Shown: positions 27,532 to 36,274 of the stretch, piece after piece
Numbering within the stretch: position 1 is the stretch's first letter
How the letters are laid out: each line of letters begins with the position of its first letter
Assembly (NCBI RefSeq): GCF_003970865.1
Contig: NZ_RXLZ01000041.1
Span: forward strand, 1-48,614
Reading direction: 5' to 3'
From: Stenotrophomonas maltophilia
Lineage (GTDB): Bacteria; Pseudomonadota; Gammaproteobacteria; Xanthomonadales; Xanthomonadaceae
DNA length: 48,614 nucleotides
Notes under the pieces: generated by a model
Told to the model about the DNA's origin: nothing
The model's database searches: none
Seen by the model: only the letters and a program-made list of their open reading frames with translations
Translations under genes and position numbers: made by a program

Positions 27532-28449
27532 ATGCATGATCTGGACACCCTGCGGGTTTTCCTTCGCGTGGCCGAGACGGCCAGTTTCACGCGTGCTGCC
27601 GACGATCTGGGCCTGCGCAAGGGCCGGGTGTCGCTGGTCATACGAAATCTGGAGACCAGCCTCGGTGCACGGCTGCTGCACCGGACAACGCGGGCGGTGC
27701 AGATGACGGAAGAAGGGCGTGCACTCTACGACAGGGCGCATGAACTGCTCGGTGCCTTCGGTGAACTGCAAACCATGTTCTCCGACAGTGAAGCGTCACT
27801 TCAGGGGCGCTTGAGGGTAGATCTGCCAACTGAACTTGCCAGCAGCATCGTGATGCCTGCCGTGCCGGAGTTCCTGGCCTCGCACCCCGGCCTTGAGCTG
27901 CAGATCTCGTGCACGGACAGGCGCGTGGACCTCGTGCAGGAGGGGTTTGACTGCGTGCTCCGTGCAGGAGTCCTGGGCGATGACACGCTCATCGCGCGGC
28001 ATCTCGGAAAAATGCCGGTTTCCAATTTTGCCAGTCCCGCCTATCTGCAAAGCGCCAGAACGCCGATGTCACTGGAAGATCTCCAGAGCCAGGGGCACAG
28101 GATGATCCATTACGTCTCCCACCTGGGTAATGCGCCGTTTGGCTGGGAGTATCCGCAGGGCAGTGGATATGCGTTCCTGCCGATGGCAGGGGCGATCACC
28201 GTGAACAGCGTGCAGGCCTATCTCGCGGCGGGGCTGGCGGGGGCTGGTCTCATGCAGGCGCCACTGATTGGCCTGGCCGAGCATTTACAGAGTGGACGCC
28301 TGATCGAAATCCTGCCCGATTCCAGGCCTGAGCCGATTGATCTTTGGCTGGTCGTCGCTCATCGGCATAACCTGTCACGTCGCGTGCGGGCGTTCATGGC
28401 GTGGGTGGAGGCGTTGTTCGAGCCACATCTGATCCGCGACCAACGCTAG
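27532..28449 (+). CDS. LysR-family transcriptional regulator
   Basis: A 305-residue LysR-type regulator. The N-terminal winged helix (LDTLRVFLRVAETASFTRAADDLGLRKGRVSLVIRNLE, about residues 4-45) is followed by the linker helix and a substrate-binding domain (from about residue 90). The sub-type with LLHRTTRAVQMTEEGRALYDRA matches the large CrgA/DmlR-like group. It reads in the same direction as the downstream alpha/beta hydrolase, 188 bases away, and probably controls that gene or its own promoter. The ligand is unknown. Confidence 0.92.
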   Translation: MHDLDTLRVFLRVAETASFTRAADDLGLRKGRVSLVIRNLETSLGARLLHRTTRAVQMTEEGRALYDRAHELLGAFGELQTMFSDSEASLQGRLRVDLPTELASSIVMPAVPEFLASHPGLELQISCTDRRVDLVQEGFDCVLRAGVLGDDTLIARHLGKMPVSNFASPAYLQSARTPMSLEDLQSQGHRMIHYVSHLGNAPFGWEYPQGSGYAFLPMAGAITVNSVQAYLAAGLAGAGLMQAPLIGLAEHLQSGRLIEILPDSRPEPIDLWLVVAHRHNLSRRVRAFMAWVEALFEPHLIRDQR

Positions 28450-28637
28450 ATCCGTACGTTGCCCGCTGGGCCATCTGCGGACAGCGGCGGGCGATTGTTC
28501 TTCCGGGTGGTAACGATGCGTTCGATTGTGTGGTCCTGATCGATCGGGGGCAGCTGGATAGATTGGCTTCCAAGCGGTGGCTACCCACGCCGCTTGTGAA
28601 TCCCTCTCTACCCACAGCATTCAAAAGGCCCCTGAAC

Positions 28638-29579
28638 ATGTCGACTCAAGCAATCAAGCCGTCCCGTGAAGAAGCCGATGCCATCGTCGAAGGCATCGTG
28701 AATACGTTTGGCCGTCCGTTCCGCGCACCGGTCATCGGAAGCCCCAGCGACTTCGGCCTCGCCTTCGAAGAGGTCACGTTCCCCTCGCAGGACGGTGTTC
28801 CGCTGGAAGGCTGGTTCATCCCCTGCGAAGGATCGGACAAGGTGGTGATCTGCAATCATCCGCTCTGGTCCAGCCGCACCGGCATGCCGGCACACCTGGA
28901 ACCCTGGAAGTCGATCGGCGGCGTTGCCGGCAACGACTTCGAGTTCAACTTCCTCAAGGACTACAAGATCCTTCATGACGCCGGCTACAACGTGCTGGCG
29001 TATGACCTGCGCAACTTCGGCTGGAGCGGCGCGGCCAATGGAGGCGTGGGCAGCAATGGCATCTTTGAAGCCCGCGATGTCATCGGCTCCCTGGACTATG
29101 TCCGCTCCCGCGAAGACCTGAAGGGCATGGACATCGCACTGTTCAGCCGTTGCATGGGCGCCAACGCAACCTTCTTTGCCATCGAGAAGTACCCGGAGTA
29201 CTTCCAGGACGTGCGTTGCCTGGTGGCACCTCAGCCGGTGTCGTTGCGGGCGACGATGGATGCCTCGCTCAAGCTCCTGGGAATCCATGATCGCCTCGAG
29301 GAGATTGAGCAGCGCATCTTCATCATCACCGGATTCAAGCTCGATCAGATGACACCACTGGAGGCGGTGAAGAGCAACCACGTGCCGACGTTCCTGTACC
29401 AGGTGCATGACGATCTGCTTACCACGCCTTCCGACGTGCAGGCGATCTTCGACGGCATCGCCACGGAGGAGAAGCAGCTGCACTGGATCCGCAACACCAC
29501 CCGCCGCTGGGATGGCTATCTCTACTTCCAGCGTGATCCTTCCCTGATGCTGGCCTGGTTCAAGAAGTACCTGGGCTGA
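28638..29579 (+). CDS. Alpha/beta hydrolase with Cys in nucleophile position
   Basis: A 313-residue alpha/beta hydrolase starting at the ATG at 28638. The core shows VTFPSQDGVPLEGWFIP, then YNVLAYDLRNFGWSG and the nucleophile elbow FSRCMGAN, in which the usual Ser of GxSxG is Cys172. A Cys nucleophile is known in dienelactone hydrolases, so hydrolysis of an activated lactone or ester is possible. HDDLLT could supply the catalytic Asp, and a downstream His completes a triad. It has its own upstream gap (28450-28637) and follows the LysR gene; coordinate control is likely. Confidence 0.82.
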   Translation: MSTQAIKPSREEADAIVEGIVNTFGRPFRAPVIGSPSDFGLAFEEVTFPSQDGVPLEGWFIPCEGSDKVVICNHPLWSSRTGMPAHLEPWKSIGGVAGNDFEFNFLKDYKILHDAGYNVLAYDLRNFGWSGAANGGVGSNGIFEARDVIGSLDYVRSREDLKGMDIALFSRCMGANATFFAIEKYPEYFQDVRCLVAPQPVSLRATMDASLKLLGIHDRLEEIEQRIFIITGFKLDQMTPLEAVKSNHVPTFLYQVHDDLLTTPSDVQAIFDGIATEEKQLHWIRNTTRRWDGYLYFQRDPSLMLAWFKKYLG

Positions 29580-29732
29580 TTGGAGTCACATCGTGGACAA
29601 GGTGCCTCCGGCATGTGAGTCGGAGGTGTCTTCATGCACGGTCTGAATGTGCACATGTGCTTTCACGTGGAGGTGTCGGTAATCTCCCGGGTCTGGAGCC
29701 CGGAATGGCGTTCGCAGGTACAAGGAGCAGAC

Positions 29733-30380
29733 ATGCCCAACCCTCATGCCCCGGTGGAAGACTTCACCACCGAGATCGAAGACAGCCGGCATCTGTTCGC
29801 CTGGTGCCTGATGCGCTATGGCCAGGTTCCCGAGCCGCTGGCAGTCGAACAGGCACGCCAACGCTATCCCGACCAGACCGCCGGCCACGAATACGAGCAC
29901 GCACTGCTCTTCCACGATGAGCCCTGGCACTGGGCGATGTTGCACATGAAGGGCGAAGGGTACTGGCAGCAGCACCCGGAACTGGCGCAGCCTTCGCTGG
30001 AGTACGACACCGAATCGGACGCGCTGTGCCTTACTCGCGGTGAGTCGGTTCCCTTGCTGGATGAGGACGAGTACCTCGGCGCCCTTGCGCATGCGCGTCA
30101 CATGCACGCGTGGACGCTGATGCAGCAGGCGGGCATTGCCGAAGAGCAGGCACAGCGGCAGGCGCTTGAGCACTACGCATACTTTCCGCCGCATCATCGC
30201 TGGCGCATGCGCGTCCACGATGCGCGCGCTGCATGGGTCGATGTGATGAGCGTGCTGCACATCGATGACTACTGGTCCAAACCTGAGCTGCAGATGCCAT
30301 CACCGGACTACTGGCATGCGTCCCGTGTGTTCGCCGCCGCGAATGGAATCCGCTTGCCGGACGGTCCGGGAAATGCCTGA
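29733..30380 (+). CDS. Hypothetical protein, His/Trp/Tyr-rich
   Basis: A 215-residue soluble protein starting at the ATG at 29733, with AAGGAG 5 bases upstream. I do not recognise it. Two similar halves are visible: FAWCLMRYGQVPEPLAVEQARQRYP (from about residue 23) and HAWTLMQQAGIAEEQAQRQALEHY (from about residue 127), suggesting an internal duplication of a helical unit. There are no signal peptide or membrane segments. The weak GT-paired hairpin at 29601-29630 lies between it and the upstream hydrolase. Confidence 0.75.
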   Translation: MPNPHAPVEDFTTEIEDSRHLFAWCLMRYGQVPEPLAVEQARQRYPDQTAGHEYEHALLFHDEPWHWAMLHMKGEGYWQQHPELAQPSLEYDTESDALCLTRGESVPLLDEDEYLGALAHARHMHAWTLMQQAGIAEEQAQRQALEHYAYFPPHHRWRMRVHDARAAWVDVMSVLHIDDYWSKPELQMPSPDYWHASRVFAAANGIRLPDGPGNA

Positions 30381-30403
30381 AGCACTTCCCGGACCCTTCA
30401 CGA

Positions 30404-31234
30404 TCAGCTTTCCAGGAACGCCAGCAGGTCGGCGTTGATGCGGTCGGCGTGCGTGGTCGGGATGCCGTGCGGCGCACCTTCGTAGGTGATCAGCGTGCCG
30501 TTCTTTACCAGCTTCGCGGAAAGAACACCCGAGTCGGCATACGGGACCACCTGGTCATCGTCGCCATGGATCACCAGTACAGGGATGGAGATGCCCTTCA
30601 GGTCTTCGGTGAAGTCGGTCTGGGAGAAGGCCACGATGCCATCGTAGTGCGCCTTGGCCGAACCCTGCATGCCCTGCCGCCACCAGTTCCAGATCACCGC
30701 GTCTGAAGGCTTCGCGCCGGGCCGGTTATAACCGTAGAAGGGGCCTGCCGGCACGTCGTGATAGAACTGCGCACGGTTGGCCGCCAGCTGCGCCTGGAAG
30801 TCGTCGAAGACCTCCTTGGGCGTGCCCTGCGGGTTTGCCGCGGTCTTCACCATCAGCGGCGGCACCGAGCTGATCAGCACTGCCTTGGATACGTTCTTCT
30901 CGCCGTGGCGAGCGATGTAGCGGACCACCTGTCCACCGCCGGTGGAATGGCCCACGTGCATCGCGCCATGGGTGCCCAACTTCTCGACCACCGCCGCAAC
31001 ATCGTCCGCGTAGTGGTCCATGTCGTGGCCGTCCCATACCTGGCTGGAGCGGCCATGCCCGCGGCGGTCGTGGGCAACCACGCGATATCCCTTGTTGACG
31101 AAGAACAGCATCTGCGCGTCCCAGTCGTCGGCGCTGAGGGGCCAGCCATGATGGAAATGAATGACCTTGGCGTCGCGTGGACCCCAGTCCTTGTAGAAGA
31201 TTTCGACGCCGTCTTTCGTAGTAACCGTAGCCAT
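30404..31234 (-). CDS. Alpha/beta hydrolase, non-haem haloperoxidase/arylesterase type
   Basis: A 276-residue esterase-like enzyme starting at the ATG at 31232-31234 (MATVTTKDGVEIFYKDWG). It has the oxyanion-loop HHGWPLSADDW, the DRRGHGRSSQ segment, the nucleophile elbow GHSTGGG (Ser97), HGDDDQ (acid) and APHGIP (catalytic His). This motif set is that of the cofactor-free chloroperoxidase/arylesterase family, which in vivo hydrolyses small esters. It is divergent from the GlxA-type regulator; the 201 bases between likely hold both promoters. Confidence 0.9.
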   Translation of the reverse strand: MATVTTKDGVEIFYKDWGPRDAKVIHFHHGWPLSADDWDAQMLFFVNKGYRVVAHDRRGHGRSSQVWDGHDMDHYADDVAAVVEKLGTHGAMHVGHSTGGGQVVRYIARHGEKNVSKAVLISSVPPLMVKTAANPQGTPKEVFDDFQAQLAANRAQFYHDVPAGPFYGYNRPGAKPSDAVIWNWWRQGMQGSAKAHYDGIVAFSQTDFTEDLKGISIPVLVIHGDDDQVVPYADSGVLSAKLVKNGTLITYEGAPHGIPTTHADRINADLLAFLES

Positions 31235-31435
31235 TTCCGGGTTCCTCGCAGTTGGGGTTGGGGGGCGTCCTGCGTACCGGCGACCTTGCATCGGTGCAGG
31301 AGGAAGGACGCTGTCAGTGCGTGTTGCAGGAGTGGCCCCAGGGCAGCATTTCCTTCTATCCTGAGGCGGCCATCACTCCGTCCGAATCCATTCTAGGAAG
31401 CGCTGCATCAATTGAAATTGGCGGAGGTGACATTC

Positions 31436-32434
31436 ATGGGTATCGAAACTGACAAGCGGGTCGAAGTGGCTCTGCTGATCTATCCGGATTGCCAGATGGC
31501 GGCGATCCATGGCCTGACGGATCTGTTCCGGATTGCAAATGAGTGGGCGGCATATCCCCACGAAGATGACCGGCGGTGTTCCCTGCGGGTGACGCATTGG
31601 CAGCTGAATCCGGCGTCGGCGCAAATGGAATGTTGCTGGGACAGCGATCCAGGCGAGGTGAACGCCCCCACGTTCGTGATCTCGCCGCCCAGCGTCGCGA
31701 TGCCCGAGCGGATGTCGGCGATGCCGCGCGAGGCGCGGTGGCTCAAGGAACTCCATGCCGGCGGCGCGATCATGTGCTCGGTCTGCGCAGGGGCGTTCGT
31801 GCTGGCCCAGACCGGCCTGCTTGCGCGACGGCGGGTTACCACCCACTGGGCCTTTGCAGGGCTGCTCGCCAGCGCGCATCCTGATGTCCAGGTGACGACC
31901 GAGAATGTCGTCATCGATGACGGTGACGTCATTACGTCAGGGGCGATTCTCGCGTGGAATGATCTCGGCCTGCTGATCGTCGATCGCGTCATGGGCCCCA
32001 GTGTCATGCTGGCCACGGCCCGCTTCATGCTCAGTGACGGCATCCGGCAGGACCAGCGTCCCTTGCAGGGATTCCTGCCCAGGCTCGATCACGATGATGC
32101 CGCCATCCTGGCGACCCAGCATCTGATCCTTGCAGAACCTGGGCTGCGCCACACCGTGGCCGGGCTTGCCCAACGTGCCCATTTGACCGAACGAACATTC
32201 ATCCGGCGCTTCCAGAAGGCCACGGAACTCAATCCCGCCGACTACATCCGCCAGGCCAGGATGGCCAAGGCCAGGGACGCGCTGCAGCTCGGTGATCTTC
32301 CCATCGCACAGGTGGCCTCGCGCCTGGGTTATGACGACGCGGCTTCATTCCGCAAGGCATTCCAGAGCGTTGTCGGCATGTCGCCGTCCGCGTATCGCGA
32401 TCACTTCCGGATCAGGCGGCGTTTCCCGGGTTGA
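31436..32434 (+). CDS. GlxA-type transcriptional regulator (DJ-1/PfpI + AraC HTH)
   Basis: A 332-residue regulator. The start is the ATG at 31436, because a strong GGAGGTGA (31423-31430) sits 5 bases before it. The N-terminal DJ-1/PfpI-like domain includes the nucleophile-elbow-like CSVCAGAFVLAQTGLL; the C-terminal AraC-type double helix-turn-helix contains VAGLAQRAHLTERTFIRRFQKATELNP and IAQVASRLGYDDAASFRKAFQ. This class often controls genes for amino-group or osmolyte catabolism, but here the adjacent divergent esterase is the likeliest target. Confidence 0.93.
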   Translation: MGIETDKRVEVALLIYPDCQMAAIHGLTDLFRIANEWAAYPHEDDRRCSLRVTHWQLNPASAQMECCWDSDPGEVNAPTFVISPPSVAMPERMSAMPREARWLKELHAGGAIMCSVCAGAFVLAQTGLLARRRVTTHWAFAGLLASAHPDVQVTTENVVIDDGDVITSGAILAWNDLGLLIVDRVMGPSVMLATARFMLSDGIRQDQRPLQGFLPRLDHDDAAILATQHLILAEPGLRHTVAGLAQRAHLTERTFIRRFQKATELNPADYIRQARMAKARDALQLGDLPIAQVASRLGYDDAASFRKAFQSVVGMSPSAYRDHFRIRRRFPG

Positions 32435-32494
32435 GCTGCGTCGGCAGTTCAGCGCTCTTGACAGACCACCCTGCCGGAGTGGACCTTTCCCGGC

Positions 32495-32914
32495 ATGACT
32501 ATCGATATCGAATCGCTCAGCCTGCGGGAGCTGGGCGCCTTGGTGGTTGCCGCTGAACAGCGCAGGCAGCTTATTTCCAGCCGCCGTCCGGCCAGCGTGG
32601 TGCGCCGCATGCTGAAGGCGGCGGCCGCCGAAGCGGGCTATACGCTCGAAGAACTCTTTGGCGATGCGTCCGTCGAAGAACCCGCAACGCCTAGGAAATC
32701 CAGCCGCCGCAAAGCAGGCAAGGTTGCTGCCAAATATCGCGATCCGGAATACAAGCGCCTGACCTGGTCCGGCCGCGGGCGCATGCCACGCTGGCTGGCC
32801 GCCAAGGTCCAGAAGGGCCACAAGGTGACGGACTTCCTGATTCCCGGCCTGGCCCGTCCGACCGCCCGCAAGGGCAGCCCGATCGGCCAACGCACCCTGT
32901 TCAAGAAGGACTGA
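32495..32914 (+). CDS. H-NS family nucleoid-associated protein
   Basis: A 139-residue H-NS-like DNA-binding protein. The N-terminal half is helical (oligomerisation), the middle is a basic linker (KSSRRKAGK) and the C-terminal domain has KYRDPEYKRLTWSGRGRMPRWL, the form of the AT-hook-like motif found in Xanthomonadaceae H-NS paralogues. It would silence AT-rich horizontally acquired DNA; AT-rich stretches are present in the prophage remnant. The tail RPTARKGSPIGQRTLFKKD is extended and basic compared with E. coli H-NS. Confidence 0.88.
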   Translation: MTIDIESLSLRELGALVVAAEQRRQLISSRRPASVVRRMLKAAAAEAGYTLEELFGDASVEEPATPRKSSRRKAGKVAAKYRDPEYKRLTWSGRGRMPRWLAAKVQKGHKVTDFLIPGLARPTARKGSPIGQRTLFKKD

Positions 32915-32993
32915 GGCCCGCAAGGCAACGCCTGCCGCGCCCGCGTCCACTTCAGGCTACCCTGCATGGGTCCGCACTGGAGGGAGGCACGCA

Positions 32994-33419
32994 ATGGCAC
33001 ACAACGGCAGCACGGCGATCGCGCCGAGGGTCCTGTACATCGCGGGGGCGGCAGCGGTGCTGATCAGCCTGTTGGCCTGGTCGGTGGAATGGAGTGGGCT
33101 GGCCTATGTCTGCCCTTACTGCCGCGTGCAGCGCACCGTCATCGGCGTGCTGGGTCTGCTGATGATGGTTGCACGGCCGGGCGGCATCGTCGTGCCCTGG
33201 CTTTCGAACGCGATGGGCGGTTTCGCGTTCGTGGTCGCGGCGATGCAGCACTTCAACGGCTGGAAGCGTATCTCTGCCGGCGAATTCAGCTTCAATGCCC
33301 AGTGGTACATCGACCCATGGCTGTTGTCCGGGTGCGCGATGCTGATCCTGGTGGCACAGCTGATGCTGGTGCAGGCTGCCTGCCGGCGCCCGGTGCACGC
33401 CCCTCAGGAGGCCGCATGA
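32994..33419 (+). CDS. DsbB-like small membrane protein
   Basis: A 141-residue protein with four hydrophobic helices. After the first helix comes YVCPYCRVQRTVIGVLGLLMMV, close to the CxxC...QR pattern of DsbB, the quinone-reducing oxidase that recharges DsbA. The second Cys pair of DsbB is not visible; only isolated Cys remain near the C-terminus, so this may be a partial or divergent relative. Its stop overlaps the next gene start (ATGA), so it is translationally coupled to a secreted protein that might be its partner. Confidence 0.65.
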   Translation: MAHNGSTAIAPRVLYIAGAAAVLISLLAWSVEWSGLAYVCPYCRVQRTVIGVLGLLMMVARPGGIVVPWLSNAMGGFAFVVAAMQHFNGWKRISAGEFSFNAQWYIDPWLLSGCAMLILVAQLMLVQAACRRPVHAPQEAA

Positions 33420-34105
33420 TGCGCGCTGCCTGCACGATGGTCCTGCTCATCGCCTTCTACAGCAATCCGGCACGTGCGGCCGACGATGCCGGAACGCCCA
33501 AGCGGCCTTCGGTGGAAACCCTGCAGCGCCTGATCGTGGACAAGGCTCCGCAGACGCGGATCGCGACGCCCGACAGCGAACGCATCACCGCGCGTCGCAT
33601 CGATATCGTCGATGACCAGGGCGTGATCCGCATGACGCTGTCCGGGAAGACGCCGGCGCCGATCATCGATGGCATCCAGTACAAACGCGCCTTCAACGTG
33701 GCCGGCATGGTGCTGTACGACGACAAGGGCAGCGAGCGCGGTGGTTTCGGCACCGCCGATGTCGACGGCGGCATGGCGGTGCTGGCGCTGGATCATCCGG
33801 CGATGGATGCGATCGGATGGCGCGTATCTCCTGATGGCCAGGTGAGCTTCTCGATCAACCAGGCGCCGAAGCTGATCCGCGAGCCCGCGCTCGGGAATGC
33901 GTTGATTCCCGGTGTGCAGGCGCCAACCCGCATCGGCCTGGTGGTCGGCGCCGATGGAACGCCGGCCATTGCACTGAATGACAAGGCGGACCGCCCGCGC
34001 CTGCGGCTGACGGTCACGCCGGAAGGCTACGGGGCGATCGAGTTCCTCGATGCGCAGGGCAGGGTGATCCAAACGCTGGCACCGGAGGCGGAGCTCCGTC
34101 GCTAG
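33416..34105 (+). CDS. Secreted protein of unknown function, coupled to DsbB-like gene
   Basis: A 229-residue protein with a signal peptide (MMRAACTMVLLIAFYSNPARA). I use the first of two adjacent ATGs at 33416; CAGGAGG lies just upstream. The mature part is beta-rich, with repeated Gly-Asp turns (VDDQGVIRMTLSGK, YDDKGSERGGFGTADVDG, VGADGTPAIALND, EGYGAIEFLDAQGR), suggesting a repeated beta-hairpin or small propeller-like fold. I do not recognise the family. The ATGA overlap with the DsbB-like gene implies co-production. Confidence 0.78.
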   Translation: MMRAACTMVLLIAFYSNPARAADDAGTPKRPSVETLQRLIVDKAPQTRIATPDSERITARRIDIVDDQGVIRMTLSGKTPAPIIDGIQYKRAFNVAGMVLYDDKGSERGGFGTADVDGGMAVLALDHPAMDAIGWRVSPDGQVSFSINQAPKLIREPALGNALIPGVQAPTRIGLVVGADGTPAIALNDKADRPRLRLTVTPEGYGAIEFLDAQGRVIQTLAPEAELRR

Positions 34106-34129
34106 CGTAGGGAGCCTGCTGGCGGGTAC

Positions 34130-34522
34130 CTATGCGCGACGGCCCCGGCCGTCGATGCTGTAGCGCCCGGCTCCGGTGCAGGCCAGCAGCAGGAAGCCAC
34201 CGGCCAGGCCCAGATTCTTCAGGAACATGATCTGCTGGGTCTGGTCACCGAAGTTGTGGTGGAAGATGAAGGCGGTGACCAGGCTGAAGCCCACCAGGAC
34301 GATCGATACCAGCCGGGTCTGGAAGCCGAGCAGGATGCACAGGCCACTGCCGATCTCGAAGGCGATGGTTGGCCACAGCAGGATGCCGGGCACCCCCATT
34401 GCTTCCATGTAGCCCTGGGTACCACTGAGGTCGCCGAGCTTGCCCAAGCCGGAGACCAGGAACAGTGCCATCAGCAGGATGCGCGCAAGCAGGAAAGCGA
34501 GCGAGTGCGAGGAAGTGCTCAC
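34130..34522 (-). CDS. DoxX family membrane protein
   Basis: A 130-residue, four-helix membrane protein starting at the GTG at 34520-34522, with AAGGA 7 bases upstream. It shows LLARILLMALFLVSGLGKLGDLSGT, ATGVP-like MEAMGVPGILLWPTIAFEIGSGLCILLGFQTR and a helix with FHHNFGDQTQQIMFLKNLGLAGGFLLL, the DoxX/DoxD signature. DoxX proteins are subunits or relatives of quinone oxidoreductases; the specific role is unknown. Its long N-terminal extension in the open frame overlaps the GST gene and is not used. Confidence 0.9.
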   Translation of the reverse strand: MSTSSHSLAFLLARILLMALFLVSGLGKLGDLSGTQGYMEAMGVPGILLWPTIAFEIGSGLCILLGFQTRLVSIVLVGFSLVTAFIFHHNFGDQTQQIMFLKNLGLAGGFLLLACTGAGRYSIDGRGRRA

Positions 34523-34652
34523 AGTGAAGTCCTTGAGGGAGTCCGACCCACGCGATCGGAGCTCACAGTCAGTGAAGCCCGTGTATACACGGCACGGCTG
34601 CCTTCCGGTTTCCCGTGCGGCCGGGGACCTTCGAATGCCGAAGAAGGCTGTC

Positions 34653-35321
34653 TCAGTCATCCCCCGGTGATGCCGCGTCTGCGCTTTGCCGGAACACCTG
34701 CAGCTGCGCAGCAAACGCACGCTGGTAGGCGGGGCGTTGCGTTGCACGGCCCACGTAGGTGACCACCTGCGGGTACTCGTCGAGGAGGCCGCTGCTCTTC
34801 AGGCGCAGCAGCACCGAGATCATCATCAGGTCGCCCACGCTGAAGTCGCCGTCAAGCCATGGTGCTTTGTCCAGCCACGCTGACAGCTGCGCCAGCCGCA
34901 AACGCACGCGCTCATCGAGCATCGCCAGACGCTGTGCATACCAGGGTTGCTCGCGCTCCAGGACCCAGGCCATCGAGCGCTCGACGATGGGCGGCTCCAC
35001 CGTATTCAACGCAGCGAACACCCACATGATCGCGCGCATGCGTGCATCCGGATCAGCGGGGAGCAGGCCGGCATGCTGTTCGGCCAGGTGCAGGACGATC
35101 GCGCCGGATTCGAACAGGACCTGGTGGCCGTCCTGCCAGGTGGGGATCTGCCCGAAAGGGTTGCGCGCCAGGTGCGCGGGCTGCTTCAGCTCGGCGAAGC
35201 TGAGCAGCTGCACGTCATAGGGCACGGCCAGTTCCTCCAGCGCCCAGCGCACGCGCATGTCACGGGCCAGGCCCTGGCCGCGGTCGGGGGAGGTGGCGAA
35301 GGCGGTGAGGATCGGGCACAT
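34653..35321 (-). CDS. Glutathione S-transferase family protein
   Basis: A 222-residue GST. The N-terminal thioredoxin-like domain holds NPFGQIPTWQDGHQVLFESGAIVLHLAE (the glutathione-binding cis-Pro and Glu-Ser pair). The C-terminal helical domain has WLDGDFSVGDLMMISVLLRL, including the conserved N-capping motif. It is likely detoxification of electrophiles. It reads toward the DoxX gene with 130 bases between them. Confidence 0.93.
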   Translation of the reverse strand: MCPILTAFATSPDRGQGLARDMRVRWALEELAVPYDVQLLSFAELKQPAHLARNPFGQIPTWQDGHQVLFESGAIVLHLAEQHAGLLPADPDARMRAIMWVFAALNTVEPPIVERSMAWVLEREQPWYAQRLAMLDERVRLRLAQLSAWLDKAPWLDGDFSVGDLMMISVLLRLKSSGLLDEYPQVVTYVGRATQRPAYQRAFAAQLQVFRQSADAASPGDD

Positions 35322-35406
35322 CGTGGCACTCCTGCAGGCCGAAGGGGCGGCCTTTCCTGTTCCGACGAACGGGGAGGCGGGAAATCGACAGCGCCCGCTG
35401 CGTCGC

Positions 35407-36252
35407 TCACCCCGCCCGATGCAGCTTCCGGTACTGATCCGGCGTGCACTGCGCGTGCCGCTTGAACATCTCGGCGAAGGCGCTGACGCCGGAATAGCCC
35501 AGCTCCTCGGCGATCAGGCTGATCGGCCGGCGGGTGCACAGCGCCTCGGTGGCGCGCACGAACTTCACCCGTCCACGCCAGTCGCCGAGCGACATGCCCA
35601 GCTCGCTGCGTGCCAGGCGTTCGAGCTTGCGCACGCTCATGTGGTGGCGCTGCGCGATTTCGGCAACCGATTCGGCCATCGACAGGTGTTTCTCCATGTA
35701 CGCCATCACCTGCTTCAGCGCATCGCTGCTGGCGATCGGCAGGAAACTGGGCAGCACTGCGGCATTGACGATCTGGTCGATCACCACGGTGGCCATGCGC
35801 CGCTGGGCCGGTGTGTGCGGATCGGTCACGCCCTGTCGTGCCAGTTCATGCAGCAGTTCGCGCAGCAGCGGGCTGACTTCCAGCGCACTGCAACGCGTGG
35901 GCAGCCGGCGTGAAAGTGCCGCCGACAGATAGGCGGAGCGGTAGGCCAGTTGCGAGCGGTTGCGCGAATAGTGGGCCATTCCTGGTGGAATCCAGATCGC
36001 GTAGTGCGGCGGGGACACCATCCACTCGCCGTCGATCTTCATCTCCATCACACCCTGCGCGACGAAGTTGAACTGACCCCACGGATGGCTGTGCGTGCCC
36101 CAGTCGGTGGGCTCCATTGCGCCCTGCCGGAAGTAGATCGGGCCGGGCAGCTGGCGGAAGGTGGGAATCGGCTCCATCGGTTGCCGCAAGCCGGGGGCGG
36201 GGTGGCGCATTTTCGGGATGTCCTCGATATGCGCCAAGCGTACGCTGGCCAT
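35407..36252 (-). CDS. AraC-family transcriptional regulator
   Basis: A 281-residue regulator. The N-terminal cupin-like sensor has HSHPWGQFNFVAQGVMEM and ISYP-type VSPPHYAIWIPPGMAHYS; the C-terminal AraC HTH pair contains ESVAEIAQRHHMSVRKLERLARSELGMS and LIAEELGYSGVSAFAEMFKRHAQCTPDQYR. The start is uncertain: 36252 or the ATG at 36210. It is divergent from the EamA exporter, 22 bases away, and is probably its local regulator. Confidence 0.92.
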   Translation of the reverse strand: MASVRLAHIEDIPKMRHPAPGLRQPMEPIPTFRQLPGPIYFRQGAMEPTDWGTHSHPWGQFNFVAQGVMEMKIDGEWMVSPPHYAIWIPPGMAHYSRNRSQLAYRSAYLSAALSRRLPTRCSALEVSPLLRELLHELARQGVTDPHTPAQRRMATVVIDQIVNAAVLPSFLPIASSDALKQVMAYMEKHLSMAESVAEIAQRHHMSVRKLERLARSELGMSLGDWRGRVKFVRATEALCTRRPISLIAEELGYSGVSAFAEMFKRHAQCTPDQYRKLHRAG

Positions 36253-36274
36253 TCCCCTACGTACACCTACACGC

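Noticed and set aside
32458..32463. TTGACA before the H-NS-like gene as a -35 box
   Set aside because: No -10-like hexamer lies 16-18 bases downstream, so it is not counted as a promoter.
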